From Crocinitomicaceae bacterium (GTDB lineage: Bacteria; Bacteroidota; Bacteroidia; Flavobacteriales_D; Crocinitomicaceae), in contig JALRKF010000167.1 in the NCBI GenBank assembly GCA_023254905.1, positions 1 through 54,086 of the forward strand: a stretch of DNA of 54,086 bases, in the 5' to 3' direction. Below the pieces are notes generated by a model. It made no database searches, had not been told where the DNA came from, and was given only the letters and a program-made list of their open reading frames with translations. Position 1 is the stretch's first letter, and each line of letters begins with the position of its first letter. Position numbers and translations under genes: made by a program. Below are positions 50,533 to 54,086 of the stretch, one piece after another.

Positions 50533-51534
50533 ATGAAGAAGATAACTTGCTTACTCCTTTTAATTAGCCTATCCAACATATCTTTTGGTCAGGACATACA
50601 TTGGTCACAATTTAACGATAACCCTATATTTCAAAACCCTGGAAACACAGGGCAATTCAATGGAGATATCAGATTTATTGGGAACTACAGAGATCAATGG
50701 CGCTCCGTCACAGTGCCGTTTAGTACAATTTCTATTTCTGTAGATTCAAAACTATATAACCATAAAAATCTTGGTTTTGGAGGATTGCTTTTTCATGATG
50801 TTGTAGGAGATGGCCAATTCAGAACCGTAGAGTTTCAAGGGAATGCTTCCTACCTCATCAAATTAACTTCTGATTCAATACATACGATCAGACCGGGGAT
50901 TAATATTGGAATGAATCATCGTCAATTGAATTCTAGTCAGTTCTATTTTGACAATCAGTATAATGGAATCATATTTGACCCCACACTTCCAACAAATGAA
51001 TTACTTCAAACTGAACGTAATTCTAATTTTAGCATTGGAACGGGAGTCATTTATCAATACTACATGAATGATCGCATCAACTTTACAGGTGGGATCGGAC
51101 TCTACAACATAAACAAACCAAATCAAGGGTTTTATGGAGATGAGATAAGAAGGGATAGGAGATTTAATTTCTTTGGAAAGGGAATCTATAAGCTGAATTA
51201 TGACTGGGATCTTGTTCCTGGAGTTCAGTTCAATATTCAAGGGAAGTATCGCGAACTAATGATTGGGTCTTCAGCCAAATACACCCTTATCAATAAACTT
51301 GGTGAATATAGAGCACTATATGGAGGTATTTGGTATCGAAACAGAGATGCTATATATCTTTCTGCAGGATTAGATTATCAAAGCTGGTTCTTTGGTATTA
51401 GTTATGATGTTAACATTTCTAAACTTGTGCCAGCAAGTAACTTACGTGGTGGATTTGAATTAGCTGTCCGCTACATAATGAATCGATTCAAACCAAGAAA
51501 AATCCAACATCGGATATGTCCAGATTACATTTAA
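50533..51534 (+). CDS. PorP/SprF family T9SS outer-membrane protein
   Basis: A protein of 333 residues with a signal peptide (LLLISLSNISFGQ) followed by QDIHWSQFNDNPIFQNPGNTGQFNGDIRFIGNYRDQW (motif here in short parts), the signature of PorP/SprF. These form beta-barrels in the outer membrane associated with T9SS or with anchoring of its cargo, often beside a large surface protein. The C terminus is strongly beta-strand-like. The next gene overlaps by 19 nt. Confidence 0.9.
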   Translation: MKKITCLLLLISLSNISFGQDIHWSQFNDNPIFQNPGNTGQFNGDIRFIGNYRDQWRSVTVPFSTISISVDSKLYNHKNLGFGGLLFHDVVGDGQFRTVEFQGNASYLIKLTSDSIHTIRPGINIGMNHRQLNSSQFYFDNQYNGIIFDPTLPTNELLQTERNSNFSIGTGVIYQYYMNDRINFTGGIGLYNINKPNQGFYGDEIRRDRRFNFFGKGIYKLNYDWDLVPGVQFNIQGKYRELMIGSSAKYTLINKLGEYRALYGGIWYRNRDAIYLSAGLDYQSWFFGISYDVNISKLVPASNLRGGFELAVRYIMNRFKPRKIQHRICPDYI

Positions 51535-53762
51535 TCATAATTATATTATTTCTTGGAACAAGTGTTCAAGCGCAATCAAAACTTGGCAAGTACCTAGATT
51601 TTGCAAAGAAGCAATATGATAAGGGTGATTACTATTACGCACTTGAATACTATAGAAAGGCTATGGATCTTGATAGCCAATCCGTTGATATCGTCTGGCA
51701 ATATGCTGAGACTTTGAGAGCTTATAAAGATTATAGAAAGGCTGAGTATTACTACAAAAAAGTATACAGCAAAGAAGAAGCACGAATTTATCCGTCTAGT
51801 TTACTGTATGTTGGTTTAATGGAAAAGATGAACGGCAAATACGATAAGGCTCTGGAAACTTTCAAAAAAGCCAAGAAAAAGTATTACAAGGATAAAAAAG
51901 GATATCTATACAGAAAAGCAAAGCAGGAAATCGGCAGTACAGTTTGGGCAAAAGGTGCAATTCTTGATACGAACGATCTCATAGTCTTATCGTTACCAGA
52001 TGCTGTTAACACAAAAAATGCGGAATTTGGTCATTTGATAATTGATGGACAATTGATATTCTCCAGTCTACGAGCTGATTCTATTTCAGCACTTGAGGAG
52101 GTTTATGGTATGGAATATTCCACATCCTTGTATAGGAGCGAATATAGCGAAGGCGCGTATAAACCTTCTGAAAGAATTGAAGCACTCTTCAAAGCCGGAT
52201 TGAACAATGGAAATGGGACCTTATCAATCGATAGTTCTCGCTATTATTTCAGCAGATGCGCTGATGATGGATATAATTACCGATGTAAAATCATGGTTGC
52301 CTACTATGAAAATGGAGATTGGTCAAGAGTAGACTCACTAGGGGAAGTTATAAATCAACTCGGAGCAAATACAACGATGCCATCCATAGCAAAAATAGAG
52401 GGAGAAGAATTCTTAATATTTGCTTCTGATAAAGAGGGTGGTGTTGGTGGTCTGGATCTTTTCTACAGTCAAATTATCAATGGTAATCAATTTAAGAAAG
52501 TCCAGGCCATCCGTAATCTAAACTCCATTGACAATGAAGTTACACCGTGGTGGGATTCGAAGAACAATCGACTTTACTACTCTTCACAATGGGAAAACGG
52601 ATTCGGAGGATATGATGTATTCTATTCTAATTATACCGAACGTGGATTTTCGGAACCTCAGAACGCTGGTCTTCCAGTAAACAGTCCAGCAAATGATCTT
52701 TACTACTTCCAACATCAGGATACTGCGTATGTTTCTACGAACAGAGTTGGGGTGCGTTATAGCAAAAACCCGACCTGCTGCAGTGACATTCTTGCATTGA
52801 TTCCCCCTGCGAAAGAATTCCCTCCTACGAAAGAGGAAACATTGGCTGATTTAAATAAACGGCTTCCAGTAACATTGTATTTCCATAATGATCGTCCCAA
52901 TCCTGATTCATGGGACACAACAACCACAATCAATTATATCGATGCATACGATCGCTATACATCAATGCTCGATAAATACAAAAAAGAATATTCAAAGGGT
53001 CTCAGCAGTAATAGAGGTGAAGAAGCAAAGGAAGAAATTGAATCATTTTTTATTGAGTACGTGGACAAGGGGGTAGATGATTTACAGCTATTCAGAGATC
53101 TTTTACTAGAAGAATTGCAAAACGGAGCTAAGCTTAACATCACAATCCAGGGATTCGCTAGCCCACTTGCAAAGACAGATTACAACGTAAATCTTACCAA
53201 AAGAAGGATTTCTTCACTTCTGAATTACTTGCGAGCCTATGAAAATGGGGTGTTTTTACCCTATTTGGATGGAACTGCTGCAAACGGAGGACAAGTAGTC
53301 TTTTCTCAGATTCCTTTTGGAGAGTACACCGCAAATCAATTGACGAGTGATAATCCAAATGATGTACAAAACTCGGTATATTCTAGAGCAGCGGCAATTG
53401 AGCGGAAAATTGAAATTCAAAGCGTAAGCTACCTAGACGATAATAGAAAGCTCCCTGTAGAAGTGACTAAAAGTATTATCGATCTTGGTTTCCTTGAACC
53501 AGGAGAAGGAGCAAATGCTAAATTTGAAATTCGAAATGTCTCTGACTCCCTTGTGTCATTGAGCCTTCCATATGAAGTTTGTCCTTGCCTTGAAGTGAAA
53601 ATGAATGAGACAACCATTGAACCTGGACAAAAACTGTCTATTCAAACTACATTTGATTCTATAGATTTGATGGGACATATTGTTCGCTCTTTCAAACTCA
53701 GAATAAAAGGTTTTGAGCAATTCCTTGAGTTTTACATTTCAGCAGAAATAAAAAATGAATAG
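51516..53762 (+). CDS. TPR-PD40-OmpA-like-DUF1573 protein (PorE-like)
   Basis: A protein of 748 residues. Signal peptide 1-19 (GTSVQA). Residues about 25-120 are TPR-like helical repeats (YDKGDYYYALEYYRKAMDL). Residues 190-430 are PD40/WD40-type beta-propeller repeats (LIFSSLRADS, FLIFASDKEGGVGGLDLFYS, RLYYSSQWENGFGGYDVFYS). Residues about 535-650 are an OmpA-like peptidoglycan-binding domain (LNITIQGFASPLAKTDYNV, NLTKRRISSLLNYLR). Residues 655-748 are a DUF1573-like Ig domain (DLGFLEPGEGANAKFEIRN). This is close to the domain order of PorE/SprE-like T9SS proteins, with an extra C-terminal domain. Confidence 0.88.
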   Translation: MSRLHLIIIILFLGTSVQAQSKLGKYLDFAKKQYDKGDYYYALEYYRKAMDLDSQSVDIVWQYAETLRAYKDYRKAEYYYKKVYSKEEARIYPSSLLYVGLMEKMNGKYDKALETFKKAKKKYYKDKKGYLYRKAKQEIGSTVWAKGAILDTNDLIVLSLPDAVNTKNAEFGHLIIDGQLIFSSLRADSISALEEVYGMEYSTSLYRSEYSEGAYKPSERIEALFKAGLNNGNGTLSIDSSRYYFSRCADDGYNYRCKIMVAYYENGDWSRVDSLGEVINQLGANTTMPSIAKIEGEEFLIFASDKEGGVGGLDLFYSQIINGNQFKKVQAIRNLNSIDNEVTPWWDSKNNRLYYSSQWENGFGGYDVFYSNYTERGFSEPQNAGLPVNSPANDLYYFQHQDTAYVSTNRVGVRYSKNPTCCSDILALIPPAKEFPPTKEETLADLNKRLPVTLYFHNDRPNPDSWDTTTTINYIDAYDRYTSMLDKYKKEYSKGLSSNRGEEAKEEIESFFIEYVDKGVDDLQLFRDLLLEELQNGAKLNITIQGFASPLAKTDYNVNLTKRRISSLLNYLRAYENGVFLPYLDGTAANGGQVVFSQIPFGEYTANQLTSDNPNDVQNSVYSRAAAIERKIEIQSVSYLDDNRKLPVEVTKSIIDLGFLEPGEGANAKFEIRNVSDSLVSLSLPYEVCPCLEVKMNETTIEPGQKLSIQTTFDSIDLMGHIVRSFKLRIKGFEQFLEFYISAEIKNE

Positions 53763-53832
53763 AAATCTTGGTCGAAACAACGCTCAACGTCAATAAAAAT
53801 AGTGGTTTAGGGGTAAAAATTTAGGCTATAAC

Positions 53833-53862
53833 TTGGTTTATTAAAATAAAAGCATAAATTTG
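53833..53862 (+). promoter_or_regulatory. Promoter of the right-edge lipoprotein gene
   Basis: TTG (53833-53835), a 19-nt spacer and TAAATTTG (53855-53862), then about 32 nt to the ATG at 53895. A textbook Bacteroidota promoter. The leader is short and A-rich, ending in AAAGAAAA just before the start, the pattern used in place of a Shine-Dalgarno sequence. Confidence 0.7.
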
Positions 53863-53894
53863 TTGGCGTAAATAAACCTTTAAATTAAAGAAAA

Positions 53895-54086
53895 ATGAAA
53901 AAGATCTTTTCAATGATGATGATCGCAGCTGCAGTTTCTTTAGCTGCTTGTGGTTCATCAGACGAGGCTGCTACTGAAGAAGCTACTGAAGAAGCTGCTA
54001 CTGAAGAAGTAATGGAAGAAGAAGTAGTTGAAGAAGAAGCTGCTGAAGCTGACTCTGTTGCTGCGGATGCTGGAGCTGAAGCGGAA
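53895..54086 (+). CDS. Acidic lipoprotein with repeat tail (partial, runs off the right edge)
   Basis: The first 64 codons of a gene that continues past the window. A signal peptide with a lipobox (SLAACG, Cys19) is followed by a very acidic stretch with repeated A-T-E-E units, encoded by repeated GCTACTGAAGAA copies between 53965 and 54010, then A- and E-rich sequence. It is likely a membrane-anchored surface or periplasmic protein with an acidic low-complexity linker; the rest is not visible. Unrelated to the preceding T9SS operon, since it has its own promoter. Confidence 0.75.
   Translation, partial: MKKIFSMMMIAAAVSLAACGSSDEAATEEATEEAATEEVMEEEVVEEEAAEADSVAADAGAEAE

Noticed and set aside
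1-54086. CRISPR array, tRNA, rRNA, insertion sequence or prophage
   Set aside because: No regularly spaced repeats, no cloverleaf or rRNA-like segment, no transposase or phage gene was seen anywhere in the window.

Overview
The window is about 54 kb of chromosome from a low-GC member of the Bacteroidota, most likely a marine flavobacterium. The evidence is four type IX secretion (T9SS) cargo proteins with type A or type B sorting domains, a PorP/SprF protein, a complete Na+-translocating NADH:quinone reductase (nqrA-F), menaquinone genes, and promoters of the Bacteroidota type (TTG, about 19 nt, then TAnnTTTG). I saw no tRNA, rRNA, CRISPR array, insertion sequence, prophage or defence island, and no gene-free stretch longer than 300 bases. 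The region reads as an ordinary core chromosome with dense coding, many ATGA or TAATG overlaps and several convergent pairs that overlap at their stop codons.

Layout. 0.1-4.3 kb (minus strand): an operon of a FabK/nitronate monooxygenase-like flavoprotein, a DUF4442 hot-dog protein, a rhodanese, a DUF368 undecaprenyl-phosphate flippase candidate, aroE and an AlbA_2 protein. 4.3-6.7 kb: menA-menC plus a lipoprotein. 6.9-10.4 kb: small accessory genes (a Cys-rich secreted protein, a stand-alone BLUF photoreceptor, a SpoIIAA-like protein, an acyltransferase, a DUF808 membrane protein). 10.5-15.1 kb: tex, then a heme lipoprotein with a CoA-transferase and an acetyltransferase, then a membrane protein. 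15.1-22 kb (minus strand): a T9SS protein with a thioredoxin-like CGWC domain, an M42 aminopeptidase and a 1193-residue SBBP/PKD protein. 22-32.8 kb: a FabK-like protein with an active/inactive M16 protease pair, a 1092-residue T9SS type B protein, a glycosyltransferase 9, an acetyltransferase and a T9SS subtilisin. 32.9-40.7 kb: a secreted VWD-domain protein and the nqr operon. 40.9-44.2 kb: apaG, a TPR protein and pruA. 44.2-49.7 kb: phenylacetyl-CoA epoxidase genes paaABCD diverging from two tandem paaE-like reductases and an SDR. 49.7-53.8 kb: an ECF sigma factor, a 69-residue tail-anchored protein, PorP/SprF and a TPR-PD40-OmpA-DUF1573 protein. The right edge holds the start of an acidic lipoprotein.

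The most interesting signals are: (1) a recurring arrangement in which the promoter -7 element sits only 4-5 nt before the start codon, implying leaderless mRNAs for at least seven genes; (2) a perfect inverted repeat abutting the paaE promoter, with a duplicated paaE; (3) the sigma factor/tail-anchored protein/PorP/PorE-like cluster, which may be a self-contained T9SS regulatory unit; and (4) a promoter built through the terminator of its upstream neighbour. I did not find an obviously new multi-gene enzymatic system.
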